A DNA stretch of 64,000 nucleotides from Legionella antarctica (GTDB lineage: Bacteria > Pseudomonadota > Gammaproteobacteria > Legionellales > Legionellaceae): contig NZ_AP022839.1 of assembly GCF_011764505.1 (NCBI RefSeq), positions 1-64,000 on the forward strand, written 5' to 3'. Positions 40,886 to 50,507 of the stretch are shown here, piece by piece (positions within the stretch are counted from its first letter, which is position 1; each line of letters opens with the position of its first letter). Below the pieces are notes generated by a model. It was given only the letters and a program-made list of their open reading frames with translations, had not been told where the DNA came from and searched no databases. Both the position numbers and the translations under genes were made by a program.

Positions 40886-42061
40886 ATGAACTATGGTGCG
40901 TCATTGGAATCCTTATTTCAAGCCTATTTTGACTGCCGCAAGAACAAGCGCAACACCATGAATGCGCTCCGCTTTGAAACGGATTATGAAAGCAATCTCA
41001 TTGCTTTGCGAGATGAACTCAATTCTAGCACCTGGAACCCTGGGCGCTCGATTGCTTTTGTGATTGATAGGCCTGTGAAACGCGAAATCTTTGCTGCTGA
41101 TTTTCGTGACCGTGTGGTGCATCACTGGTTAATCAATCAATTGAATCCTCTGTTTGAGAAAGCCTTTATTTATGATAGCTATGCGAGCCGCAAGGGACGA
41201 GGCGCGCACATGGGCATTGCGCGTGCCGACGAATTTATCCGCAAATGCTCTTTAAATTACCAAAGAGACTCCTATGTGCTGAAGCTCGATATCTTAAGTT
41301 TTTTCATCCGCATTAACCGCCATATTCTCTGGGAGAAACTTCGCTGTTTTATCGAGACCCATTATAACCAGCCCGACAAGGGATTAATCCTGGAGGTCGC
41401 CTGCAAAGTCATTCAAAATGAACCAACCAGCCACTGCTTTATCAAGGGGAAACGACGCGACTGGCAGGGTTTTCCCAAAGACAAGAGCCTTTTTTATGCC
41501 AGGTCTCACTGCGGGCTACCGATTGGCAATCTCACCAGCCAGGTATTTGCCAATTTCTATTTAAATCCCTTTGACCATTTCATCAAACACGATTTGGGTG
41601 TGCGTTTCTATGGTCGTTACGTCGATGATTTTATTCTGGTGCATGAAGATAATGCATTTTTAAAATCACTCATACCCCGAATGGAGCAGTTTTTGCAAAA
41701 AGAGCTCGAACTTGAGCTTCATCCGCGTAAACGATACCTGCAGCACTACTGCAAAGGCGTCCCGTTTCTTGGAGTGATGCTCAAACCACACTGCATCCAT
41801 GCCGGACGTCGCATCAAAGGGAATTTTTATGAGGCCATCCAGCGCCATAACCAGGTTGTTAAAGACCATAAACCCACCAAAGAAGAGCAGATGGCTTTTT
41901 TATGCTCCATCAACTCTTATCTTGGGATTTTAAGTCATTACCAGACCTACCGCCTACGAAAAGGCATGCTTAAAAAGCACTTATCCATCTGGTGGTGGAA
42001 TCTGATGTTTTTCAGTAACAGATGTGCCAAATTAGTAGCGAAGCAAAGAACAGTACGATAA
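40886..42061 (+). CDS. DGR reverse transcriptase
   Basis: The 391-residue product has the compact DGR reverse-transcriptase layout without a maturase domain. Motifs are VLKLDILSFF (about residues 131-140), GLPIGNLTSQVFANFYL with the DGR-type (I/V/L)GxxxSQ at about 213-219, and GRYVDDFILV with the catalytic YVDD at about 245-248. LHPRKRYLQHYCKGVPFLG is the motif-7 region. ATG 40886 is favoured because AAGGAAC lies about 9 bases upstream; ATG 40853 has no ribosome-binding site. It makes mutagenic cDNA from the template repeat RNA. Confidence 0.92.
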   Translation: MNYGASLESLFQAYFDCRKNKRNTMNALRFETDYESNLIALRDELNSSTWNPGRSIAFVIDRPVKREIFAADFRDRVVHHWLINQLNPLFEKAFIYDSYASRKGRGAHMGIARADEFIRKCSLNYQRDSYVLKLDILSFFIRINRHILWEKLRCFIETHYNQPDKGLILEVACKVIQNEPTSHCFIKGKRRDWQGFPKDKSLFYARSHCGLPIGNLTSQVFANFYLNPFDHFIKHDLGVRFYGRYVDDFILVHEDNAFLKSLIPRMEQFLQKELELELHPRKRYLQHYCKGVPFLGVMLKPHCIHAGRRIKGNFYEAIQRHNQVVKDHKPTKEEQMAFLCSINSYLGILSHYQTYRLRKGMLKKHLSIWWWNLMFFSNRCAKLVAKQRTVR

Positions 42062-42079
42062 AGAGGGTGTAAGCAAACA

Positions 42080-43540
42080 ATGAGCTTGGATGTGAATGGC
42101 TTTGATGAGCCGGTTACAGGAGGCACCGCTACCATTACAGTCGGTAATGACCATCGCCTGGTTAAGCTGGCTCAGAAACTCCCCTGGGATGAGATGCTGC
42201 AATTAGTATTGCCTGATTTACAGCGCACGGAGAAGAAACATTGGTGGATGGGCAGACCCTTGCGAATCCGTATTCATTTAGGGGTTTATGTCTTACAGCA
42301 GATGTTTAATTTAACCGATAGGTTTGCTGAGCAGCAGGTACGTGATAATGCCGCCTTCCGTCTGTTTTGTGGTTATGGTCTCATCAAGAAATGGCATGCG
42401 CCAGACCATACCAAAATCGAGACGTTTCGTTCTCGATTAAGCCCTGAAAAACAACGACGGCTTGCCAATTTGATAGCGCAACAAGCGGTTAAACTGAATT
42501 ATGCTAATCCTACGGAGCTCGATATTGACTCTACTGTGCAAGAAGCTAATATAGCCTATCCCGCAATCGCTAATTTATTGATTAAAGTTGCTGTCCTTGC
42601 GTCAAAAGTTGGAAAAGGACTGAATCAATTGTGTTCTGGTGGCATGAAACAGTACTGCGTTGGACTAAGCAATTTAAAACAAATCGCGCTGTATTATTTT
42701 AATTTGAAACGTAAAGATGTTGGTGGGGGTATATTATCCGTGGTACTTCAGCGATTATGGCGTGAAACGTATGCTGATGTACTGCCTATCTTAAATGATT
42801 TATATTTGTTTGGTGCTAAGTTAGCATCGGGTAAATATTGGGCGCTTCGCCGTTCTGTCGAGACGCTGAGCTGGCGCGGGACTATGTTATTACAGAATGT
42901 ACATGGTTATCTTTTTGAAGGTATTATCAATACATCGATCTCTTCATTGCATGCTTATGAAGTCGGCTGTTTTAACAAAGGTAAATTAAATAAAGGAGTG
43001 CAGTTTGGCCGCGTCTATCAATTAGGACGTATTGGAGGTAATTTTCTTTTTGTTGGCGAATGCACGTCTACTTATATGCCAGATGCTCAGTCTTTACCGC
43101 TGATGCTCAATACACATGAGCATCTTTTTGGAAAGGGGTTGCTGGCATCTGTGGCGACAGATAAAGGGTATTATTCACTGAGCAACGAACAGCTATTGAT
43201 TGAAAAAGGCGTCCTTGAAATTCAATTACCCCGTCCTGATAGGACGCTCAATGCGGCTCGTGAAACAACACCATGGCCAATTCGGCAATTATTGCATCAT
43301 CGACGCGCTGGTATTGAGCCTTTGATTGGCCACACGAAACACGGAGGTCAATTGGGTAGAAGCCGTATGAAATCTGATGAAACCACCAAAAGCGCTGGTT
43401 ATGCTGCTGTATTTGGGTTCAATTTAAGGCAACTTACTCGTTATCTTTCAGGCGAGGTACGTCCAGAAATTGATAAAATGACTAATATTGCAGCAAATAA
43501 TGCAAATAGCACCTATAAAACGGTTATACAAGGGGCGTGA
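42080..43540 (+). CDS. Transposase at the right end of the DGR unit
   Basis: The 486-residue product resembles IS5/ISNCY-type transposases. The N-terminal DUF772-like region (HWWMGRPLRIRIHLGVYVLQ) is followed by HAPDHTKIETFRSRL, ELDIDSTVQEANIAYP (likely first Asp), VATDKGYYSLSNEQLL (second Asp) and HHRRAGIEPLIGHTKHGG (Glu). It starts 18 bases after the reverse transcriptase and ends about 77 bases before the right 22-bp inverted repeat. It is therefore the likely mover of the whole unit. No separate inverted repeat was found at its own left side. Confidence 0.8.
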   Translation: MSLDVNGFDEPVTGGTATITVGNDHRLVKLAQKLPWDEMLQLVLPDLQRTEKKHWWMGRPLRIRIHLGVYVLQQMFNLTDRFAEQQVRDNAAFRLFCGYGLIKKWHAPDHTKIETFRSRLSPEKQRRLANLIAQQAVKLNYANPTELDIDSTVQEANIAYPAIANLLIKVAVLASKVGKGLNQLCSGGMKQYCVGLSNLKQIALYYFNLKRKDVGGGILSVVLQRLWRETYADVLPILNDLYLFGAKLASGKYWALRRSVETLSWRGTMLLQNVHGYLFEGIINTSISSLHAYEVGCFNKGKLNKGVQFGRVYQLGRIGGNFLFVGECTSTYMPDAQSLPLMLNTHEHLFGKGLLASVATDKGYYSLSNEQLLIEKGVLEIQLPRPDRTLNAARETTPWPIRQLLHHRRAGIEPLIGHTKHGGQLGRSRMKSDETTKSAGYAAVFGFNLRQLTRYLSGEVRPEIDKMTNIAANNANSTYKTVIQGA

Positions 43541-43639
43541 TTGAGCTGGCTGGGTTCGATCTGATTTAAGTTACATGTTGGTGCGTCAAATCAAGTCTCA
43601 TCGATTATTTATCGAGCAAATCATTTCGCGACAGCGACT

Positions 43640-45524
43640 GTGTGCCGTAGATGCACAGAACGTGAATTTAAGGAACGAATTTACCTCGAAGCATAGAAGC
43701 TATAGAAAAGATGGCGGTAGTCCCGCCGAAGCAAGCGACCAAGAGCGGGCTTGAAACCACTTCATGTGGCGTATGTTAAGAGCATAGGTCATGAGCGATG
43801 AAGAAAAGTCAGAATAGATCTGGCAGGTGTGGAACAGAAAGACGAATGTAAATGAACCACTGATGACGCGTCGATAGCGCGTGATATTGACATCGAAACC
43901 GGGGGCAAGGTCGTACTTCCGGGAAGAGTTTATGAGCGAACTTGGGTGCTGCATAAATGGTGTCCGGCGTGTAGGTGGCGTGAGTCTGTTTTCGGGCTTT
44001 TCTATGGAACTGCGGGAACCAATGTATTGATGCCAAGGGAAAGGTCAAATTGCAGAAACAATGAGGCTGATAGTACTGATGCAATACATTGGGGCGGAGC
44101 AACTCGTATTAGTGTTGAAGTCACTGTAATGGTGATGGAGCGAAGGGGTTGCGTTAAGTCGTTAGCATTAATGTACAACTGGAAGCAGGATGACATATTA
44201 GTGACAACAAAACCATTTAACATACCAAAACAACTTGTCTGGCAAGCTTATAAATTGGTGCGAGCCAATGCTGGCTCTGCTGGTATTGATAATCAATCCA
44301 TTGATGAGTTTAGCCAAGACCTCAAGGGCAACTTGTATAAGCTATGGAATCGCATGAGTTCAGGAAGCTACTTTCCACCAGCGGTGAAAGAAGTAGCTAT
44401 TCCTAAGAAACAAGGCGGTGTGAGAAAATTAGGTATACCTACAGTGACGGACAGAATTGCGCAAATGACGGTGAAATTAATGATGGAGCCGCTTCTTGAA
44501 CCGCACTTTTTGAACGACTCCTATGGATATAGGCCTAATAAATCCGCCTTAGATGCGATAGGCGTTACAAGGAAACGGTGCTGGGATTATGACTGGGTCG
44601 TTGAATTTGACATAAAAGGTCTGTTTGACAATTTATCCCATGAACTTCTCATGAAAGCAGTGAAGCATCACATCAGCGACAAATGGATAGTGCTGTATGT
44701 GGAAAGATGGTTAACTGCACCAATTCATGATCCACAAGGAATATGCCTGCCGAGAACGGCCGGCACGCCGCAGGGCGGCGTGATCAGTCCTCTATTAAGT
44801 AATCTGTTTCTGCACTATGCATTTGATCACTGGATGACAAAACATCACCCGGAGTCTCCATGGTGTCGGTATGCCGACGATGGGCTTGCCCATTGCCGGA
44901 CACAGCGAGAAGCAGAGGAAATGCTAAAAGAGATTGATGATCGATTTAAGTCTCGTGGTCTTGAAATTCACCCTGACAAGACAAAGATTATCTATTGCAA
45001 AGACGGAGCACGGAAAGGACGATATGGAAATAAATCATTCGACTTTCTAGGCTATACGTTCAAAGCAAGACGAGTCAAAGTCAAGTCAAGAAACAGTTTC
45101 TTCATTGGCTTCACTCCGGTGGTATCATTAAAGGCCGTGAAGGCAATGACATTGAAACTGCGGAGGGGCAGCTGGAGAAATAACACTTCCTTGAGTCTTC
45201 AAGAACTGGCTGACTTCATCAACCCGATGCTAAGGGGATGGCTTGCGTATTATGGAAAATACTCACGATCCGCTATGTATCGAGTTTGGCGGTGCGTCAA
45301 CAATATGTTGTTGGCCTGGGCAAAGAAGAAGTATAAATCATTGGGGAACAGCAGAACCAAAGCAGGCAAACTAATGGAACGAATCCATAAAGAAATGCCT
45401 ACGCTGTTCATTCATTGGCGCGAAGGTATGTTCGGTGCGTTGACTTAATGGGAGCCGGATGATGCGAGAGTATCATGTCCGGTTCTGCGAGCGGCTGAGG
45501 GGGAAGTTCCCTCGGTCGACTCAC
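43640..45524 (+). mobile_element. Group II intron
   Basis: The intron starts GTGTGCCGTAGATGC one base after the right inverted repeat of the DGR unit. It ends near 45524 after a typical domain V (GAGCCGGATGATGCGAGAG with its pairing strand ATCATGTCCGGTTC) and a domain VI stem-loop (about 45490-45518), with GACTCAC at the 3' end. It encodes a reverse transcriptase/maturase. Exact boundaries are uncertain by one or two bases. Confidence 0.88.
44171..45448 (+). CDS. ltrA: Group II intron reverse transcriptase/maturase
   Basis: The product of about 425 residues has reverse-transcriptase motifs GVRKLGIPTVTDRIAQM, VVEFDIKGLFDNLSHE, GTPQGGVISPLLSNLFL and CRYADDGLAHC (YADD). A maturase domain X follows with FINPMLRGWLAYYGKYSRS. 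There is no C-terminal HNH endonuclease. The open frame extends upstream to 43946, but the family start and length favour ATG 44171 (MYNWKQDD); 44129 and 44135 are alternatives. It assists splicing and mobility of its own intron. Confidence 0.9.
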   Translation: MYNWKQDDILVTTKPFNIPKQLVWQAYKLVRANAGSAGIDNQSIDEFSQDLKGNLYKLWNRMSSGSYFPPAVKEVAIPKKQGGVRKLGIPTVTDRIAQMTVKLMMEPLLEPHFLNDSYGYRPNKSALDAIGVTRKRCWDYDWVVEFDIKGLFDNLSHELLMKAVKHHISDKWIVLYVERWLTAPIHDPQGICLPRTAGTPQGGVISPLLSNLFLHYAFDHWMTKHHPESPWCRYADDGLAHCRTQREAEEMLKEIDDRFKSRGLEIHPDKTKIIYCKDGARKGRYGNKSFDFLGYTFKARRVKVKSRNSFFIGFTPVVSLKAVKAMTLKLRRGSWRNNTSLSLQELADFINPMLRGWLAYYGKYSRSAMYRVWRCVNNMLLAWAKKKYKSLGNSRTKAGKLMERIHKEMPTLFIHWREGMFGALT

Positions 45525-45525
45525 C

Positions 45526-46050
45526 AACTCTTTTAATCTATGTCACATGCAATTTGGAAATCATACAGGTACTCACATAGATTATCCTGCACACGTAATC
45601 AAAGAAGGAAAAACAAGTAGCGATTTTTCAATAGATCATCTTATTGGCTCTGGGATTATTATCAAAGTTCCAGACACAGAAAGATCTATAACTAAAAGCT
45701 TTATCACAGAGCAACCTATTATGAGTAGTGATATTGTATTTTTCAAAACAGCAAATTCCAAACTTTCTAAACAAGATAAATTTACTAATAATTATGTTTA
45801 TATAGAGCCGGAAGCGGCTGAAGAACTTTTGAGAAAAAAGGTAAAAATCGTAGGGATTGATTATATTAGTGTCGATAAATATGATGCGGAAGATTTACCT
45901 GTGCATAAATCATTACTCTCCAAAGAAGTGCTGATTGTAGAAGGTTTGGAGTTAAATAATGCACCTATAGGTCGTTGTAAAATTTACATTATGCCTTTAA
46001 ATATAATTAACATGGATGGCTTACCAGCCAGAGTTATTGCTAAAGTGTGA
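45526..46050 (+). pseudogene. Cyclase-family gene, 3' fragment
   Basis: This encodes the metal-binding part of the cyclase split at 33516. It contains HTGTHIDYPAHV, the HxGTHxDxPxH signature, and a full C-terminal half ending DGLPARVIAKV. A start at ATG 45547 is possible but would lack the N-terminal strand and the GDP region. The stop overlaps the next gene. Confidence 0.85.
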
Positions 46051-46838
46051 AAACTAATATGTTAGATAACAAATTCAATCCAAGATATTTAATGATTTCA
46101 ATATTTATTTGTTGGATTATTTATAGCTTTTTGTATTTAACTTTAGTAAAAAATGAATCGGGTTCAATGGCTGGATGCTTTGCCTTGCTGGGACAAGTAA
46201 GTCTAGATATTGCTGCATCCTATTTAACATTTAAGTTATATAGAACAGCTAAGGATCCTAGAACAAAAATTATTTATTTCTTGTTTTTTATTTCCTTTAT
46301 TTCTGCTGCTTTTGCTGATGGAATTTATAATTTTGGAATGAATATACTGGATATTAAATATTTCTCTAACATTAATTCATTTTTTGAAGTTCCTTTCCTT
46401 TTTTTCTTATTATTTCAGGTTATAGCATGGGGTAAAATATTTTTCTTACAGAATAATGATATTAAGTATAAATCGAAGCATCTATACATACCTTATATAA
46501 TGGTATCAATCCTTATATTTTTTATGTTTATATTTGGCATTCCTTGGAATATAAAATATTTTTCACTTCTTGGTGTCTATCAATTAATAGATACAATACT
46601 TGAAGTGGTTGGATTTACATTGGTTACGACTTGTTTAGCAAGATCAAAAGATATCACAATAAGTTTAGCCTCCGTTGGCTATCTTATTATTATTTCCTCA
46701 GATCTTTTAATACGTTATAACGTTGTTTCCGGGATTATCCCGTTTCTAAATCCTTTTGAAACGACATGGGTACTTGGTTTACTTATGATGACTACAAGTT
46801 TTTTTTTTGTGGAAAGAAGGGTTCCTTCAAGTTATTAG
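46047..46838 (+). CDS. Multi-pass membrane sensor domain protein
   Basis: The 263-residue product has seven hydrophobic segments and few extended loops, like a membrane-embedded sensory domain. It starts with GTG overlapping the cyclase stop, or ATG 46059. A T10 run at 46799-46808 lies just before the stop. In the next frame the DNA stays open and leads into the histidine-kinase fragment beyond the IS3, so this may be the N-terminal half of one frameshifted sensor kinase. Ligand unknown. Confidence 0.65.
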   Translation: MKTNMLDNKFNPRYLMISIFICWIIYSFLYLTLVKNESGSMAGCFALLGQVSLDIAASYLTFKLYRTAKDPRTKIIYFLFFISFISAAFADGIYNFGMNILDIKYFSNINSFFEVPFLFFLLFQVIAWGKIFFLQNNDIKYKSKHLYIPYIMVSILIFFMFIFGIPWNIKYFSLLGVYQLIDTILEVVGFTLVTTCLARSKDITISLASVGYLIIISSDLLIRYNVVSGIIPFLNPFETTWVLGLLMMTTSFFFVERRVPSSY

Positions 46839-47145
46839 CTCTAAATAGTCTTCAATCACACATTGCTATTTTGATACTTTGATATGGGTCCGCATGTCTG
46901 GAACAAAATTAAGGAAAAATAAGAGCTATTCATCCATCATTTATAGTTAAAAATTCACTCAAATTAACCTATTTAAACCTACTCAATACCGTATGAATAG
47001 TGATTGCTACTACGAATTGTCTTAGGTCATTTTACCACAACTCTATCAGAATGACTTATCCACAAGTCCACAGGTCAGGAGAGCTTCACTTTCTCGTATA
47101 GGCCTGTGGGCCTTGTGGGTAAGTCATGACGCTCTCATTTAGGGT

Positions 47146-47991
47146 TTATGGTCTTTTCCGGCCATAATACACCTCTGCGGGCGTTAAATAATTAAAGGAC
47201 TGGTGAAGCCTTCGGTTATTATAATACTCAAAATACTCCGTTAAGGCCAGCTCAACCTCTTCAATTGTATCAAAATCATACCGGTAGATTTTTTCTTGCT
47301 TAACACTACGCCACAATCGCTCGATAAATATATTATCTAAATAACGTCCTCGCCCATCCATGCTGATAGAAATGTGGTGAGATTTTAGCGTATTTATCCA
47401 ATCTTTTGAGGTAAATTGAGAACCCTGATCCGTGTTAAAGATCTCACAACGCGAATGCAGCAAAGCGTTTCTAAGCGCCTCAATACAAAATTCAGCCTCC
47501 ATAGTAGGTGAAATAGCCCATCCAATCACATAACGACTATACCAGTCCATAATAGCTACTAAATACACATGCTTTCCTTTCATGCGGATGTAGGTGATAT
47601 CTGCGGCCCAAACCTGATTTGGTTTGGTGATATCCACCTCTTTTAATAAATAAGGGAACACCTCATGCTCCTTATTGGGAACGCTTGTATTTGGCTTTGG
47701 GTAAACAGTCGATAACCCCATCATTTCCATCAACTTTTTTACTCGACGTTTACCAACAGGATAGCCTACTTCTTTTGACAGCCATCTTGCCCGCTTAATT
47801 TTACCTTCACATGGATACTGCAGATAGTGCTCATCAAGTAGCGCCATAAGCGCTTCATCTTCGACAGAAATGGGCTTGGCACTATAATAATAACTTGAAA
47901 CAGGCAAGTCTAATAGCAAGCATTGTTCACGAATGGTGAGCTCGGCAAGAGGATCAATCATGACGCGCTTTTCATCCAGACTAAAGTTCAT
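47146..47991 (-). CDS. IS3 transposase OrfB, copy 1
   Basis: The 281-residue product has an rve integrase core: NQVWAADITYIRMKG (first Asp), FNTDQGSQFTSKDW (second Asp) and DNIFIERLWRSVKQEKIY (Glu). It is identical to copies 2 and 3. Its ATG overlaps the end of orfA. Confidence 0.93.
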   Translation of the reverse strand: MNFSLDEKRVMIDPLAELTIREQCLLLDLPVSSYYYSAKPISVEDEALMALLDEHYLQYPCEGKIKRARWLSKEVGYPVGKRRVKKLMEMMGLSTVYPKPNTSVPNKEHEVFPYLLKEVDITKPNQVWAADITYIRMKGKHVYLVAIMDWYSRYVIGWAISPTMEAEFCIEALRNALLHSRCEIFNTDQGSQFTSKDWINTLKSHHISISMDGRGRYLDNIFIERLWRSVKQEKIYRYDFDTIEEVELALTEYFEYYNNRRLHQSFNYLTPAEVYYGRKRP

Positions 47992-48265
47992 GCTTTTTTT
48001 TTAGCCAAGATAGCTGCGCTTGAAGTCGACCAATTTCTTGATATAATGCCTCAACAAGCTGCTCTTGGGACTTGGCTTCTTTTTCATTAGCCCCAGAGAA
48101 TAAATCGTTAATGGCTTTGATGGCCGATTGCTTCCAAGTTTTTACCTGCGTTGCGTGAACACCGTATTCACTGGTAATTTGCGCTTGTGTGAGTTTCCCC
48201 TCAATCGCAGCTAGCGTTATTTTTGCCTTCTTGGCCGCCGTATAATAAGCTCGCTTTTTAGACAT
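47981..48265 (-). CDS. IS3 OrfA, copy 1
   Basis: The 94-residue product has a helix-turn-helix (GKLTQAQITSEYGVHATQVKTWKQ) and a C-terminal leucine-zipper-like coiled coil (EQLVEALYQEIGRLQAQLSWL). It ends at an A9 run. orfB is in the +1 frame relative to orfA. Confidence 0.92.
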   Translation of the reverse strand: MSKKRAYYTAAKKAKITLAAIEGKLTQAQITSEYGVHATQVKTWKQSAIKAINDLFSGANEKEAKSQEQLVEALYQEIGRLQAQLSWLKKKHEL

Positions 48266-48342
48266 TTTATTCTCCTCTTTGTATTAAGAAGAATAGCTCT
48301 TAAAAAACCTTTTTTTGTGTCCAGAAAACCGCGCCTATATTA

Positions 48343-48793
48343 CTTAATATTGCCTTGTTATTTGTAATTTTATTTCTATTTATTTCTTATTTGTTTTCAC
48401 AAAGTATTGCGCCATATTTAGGTCAAATAAATAAAAATCTACTTTCAATTATTATTCCGTTTTCAATTTTTTCTATTATTGGTAGCAAATTTTTATCTGT
48501 AAAAATTGCTGCGCCATTAGAGAGAGTTGAAAATATAATCAGACGTTTTACCAATGGCGAAGAACTGCAGATACCGATGGTGGATATATCAAAGTCTAAT
48601 TACAATTACATCCATGAATTTACTGTTTTAGAATCTTTTGTATATGATGCTTTAGAGATACATAAAAATAAATACCATTTTGAAATGGAATTTGCAAAAA
48701 TGGCAACACAAGTTGCTCATGACATTAAATCACCAATGGTTGTACTAAATAATTATTTTAAAGAAATAATTAGAGTAGATGATACTAAAACAG
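48343..48793 (+). pseudogene. Sensor histidine kinase fragment
   Basis: The fragment encodes two membrane segments (about residues 1-50), a HAMP-like linker (SVKIAAPLERVENIIRRFTNGEEL) and the start of a HisKA domain with the phospho-acceptor His in MATQVAHDIKSPM. The ATPase domain is missing because IS4-like copy C follows. The frame is open upstream through the IS3 target and joins the 263-residue membrane gene in a different frame. Confidence 0.8.
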
Positions 48794-50507
48794 CAGCGGT
48801 TCCCGCTACCAGTTTCTCCCCACCGATAGGTAATAGAATATTCCCTATCTATTCCTCATGGGCAGCAACAAGCAATTCACAAATCATCTGATTGCAAAAC
48901 AAGCACTAATCGTTATCAAAACTCAAAAACTCATTTAAAACCAAAACAATAGCCGTGTTCAAAAATAAGATGCTATGAGGTATTAATGGGATTAAGTTTG
49001 ATTTTCTCCTGCCCATGAATAATTGCGTTAAATAAATCATTCCAATTATCAACAAAATATTCACTGAATAGGCGTTTCATTTTATCCCAGAGACCAATTT
49101 TTGATTGGCGCATTTTTAGTGCTTTTTGGAACATATTACAACAAAGCTCCTGAACCTGATCAACAAAGAAAGCGAGCATCATCAATAAGGCTAGCATGGT
49201 CGAGAGATTTTTATATCCATGTCCAAAATTATGACCAAAGTGGTAGTTTAGGTTTTTGAGTGTATTAAATATGGGATTTTCTATTTTCCAGTTCGCACGT
49301 CCTCCTCGCATAATGTCATAAGCATTGTTATTGGTAATCGTTATGTCAGTGACCCAGCTAAAATGTTGCTTGCCACCCTTTTTATTTGTTTCCCAGTACT
49401 CCATGAAATTTACTTTAAAATCATAATGGCTTGTATTGAGTGGTGCGCCATTAATATAACGGTAACTGTGCGTCACCCCGTCTTCTGTTTTGTGCTCATA
49501 AGTAATACACTCATGTTCGTTGAGCCATTTAAATAGTGCTTTGTGATCCCCTTCTTTAGCACCCGTTATGAACTGCATATCCAGGTTTTTAAGCTCATTG
49601 AGGTGAGGGTAATTTGAAGCCAAGCTGTCTTCAACGACAATGACTTTTAAGTGTGGGTGTTCTCGTTTCAAATCCCTATATAACCGTTTGGAAGCGTTGC
49701 GTTCACAGTCGTTTTTAGTATCGCCATCTTCTTTCATGATAAGTTCTGGTACAAATGGAATAACCACTTTTTTATCCGGGTGAACTATGGCTGCGCAATA
49801 CATATTGTGGTAATACGAGACCTTCTCGTCAGGAAATCGAGCATAATGATAGGATTTGATGGCCAGCTCTATTTCCGCCTTAACTTCTTTTGATAATTCC
49901 TTATACATTTTTTTATCATGCAGCAATGTAGGCAAACTATCGATATCTTTAATTGGAATCAAAGTAATTTTTTTGTGGTCATCTATATACCATAATGCAA
50001 AATATGTTCGTAGTGGATTAGCTAAAATATAACTACGTGCTTTCAGAGATAGGTCGGTAATAGATTGCTTTGTGGTTAAAACTACAGATAATTTGTGATC
50101 ATGCTTAATACAACATTGGTCGCAATGAATTACATTGGATGCAAAAAATCCAGTTCCATCCCCAGCCAGTAAATAACGACCGTTTAGGTAACGATAAGAT
50201 TCCAGGGATTTCCCTCTTTGAAGAAAGGCAAATAACCGCTTTGATATGGGTCCGCATGTCTGGAACAAAATTAAGGAAAAATAAGAGCTATTCATCCATC
50301 ATTTATAGTTAAAAATTCACTCAAATTAACCTATTTAAACCTACTCAATACCGTATGAATAGTGATTGCTACTACGAATTGTCTTAGGTCATTTTACCAC
50401 AACTCTATCAGAATGACTTATCCACAAGTCCACAGGTCAGGAGAGCTTCACTTTCTCGTATAGGCCTGTGGGCCTTGTGGGTAAGTCATGACGCTCTCAT
50501 TTAGGGT

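Larger units (their letters stand above)
33517..43638 (+). mobile_element. Transposon-like unit carrying a diversity-generating retroelement (10.1 kb)
   Basis: The ends at 33517-33538 and 43617-43638 are perfect 22-bp inverted repeats (GTCGCTGTCGCGAAATGATT...). Inside lie an outer-membrane protein, a DGR target, avd (interrupted), template repeat, reverse transcriptase and a transposase gene next to the right end. AACTC precedes the left end and recurs at 45526-45530, beyond the group II intron, consistent with a 5-bp target duplication in the cyclase gene. I take the 22-bp repeats as the transposase's ends; this is inference. Confidence 0.75.
46880..48342 (-). mobile_element. IS3-family element, copy 1 (1463 bp)
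   Basis: The outer ends TGATATGGGTCCGC and, inverted, TAATATAGGCGCGG flank two overlapping genes. The direct repeat CTT (46877-46879 and 48343-48345) is a 3-bp target duplication as usual for IS3. It is inserted between the membrane-sensor and kinase-like coding segments. Confidence 0.92.

Noticed and set aside
42062..43638. Independent insertion sequence around the 486-residue transposase
   Set aside because: No copy of the right-end inverted repeat was found near 42062; the only match is at 33517, which points to the larger unit.
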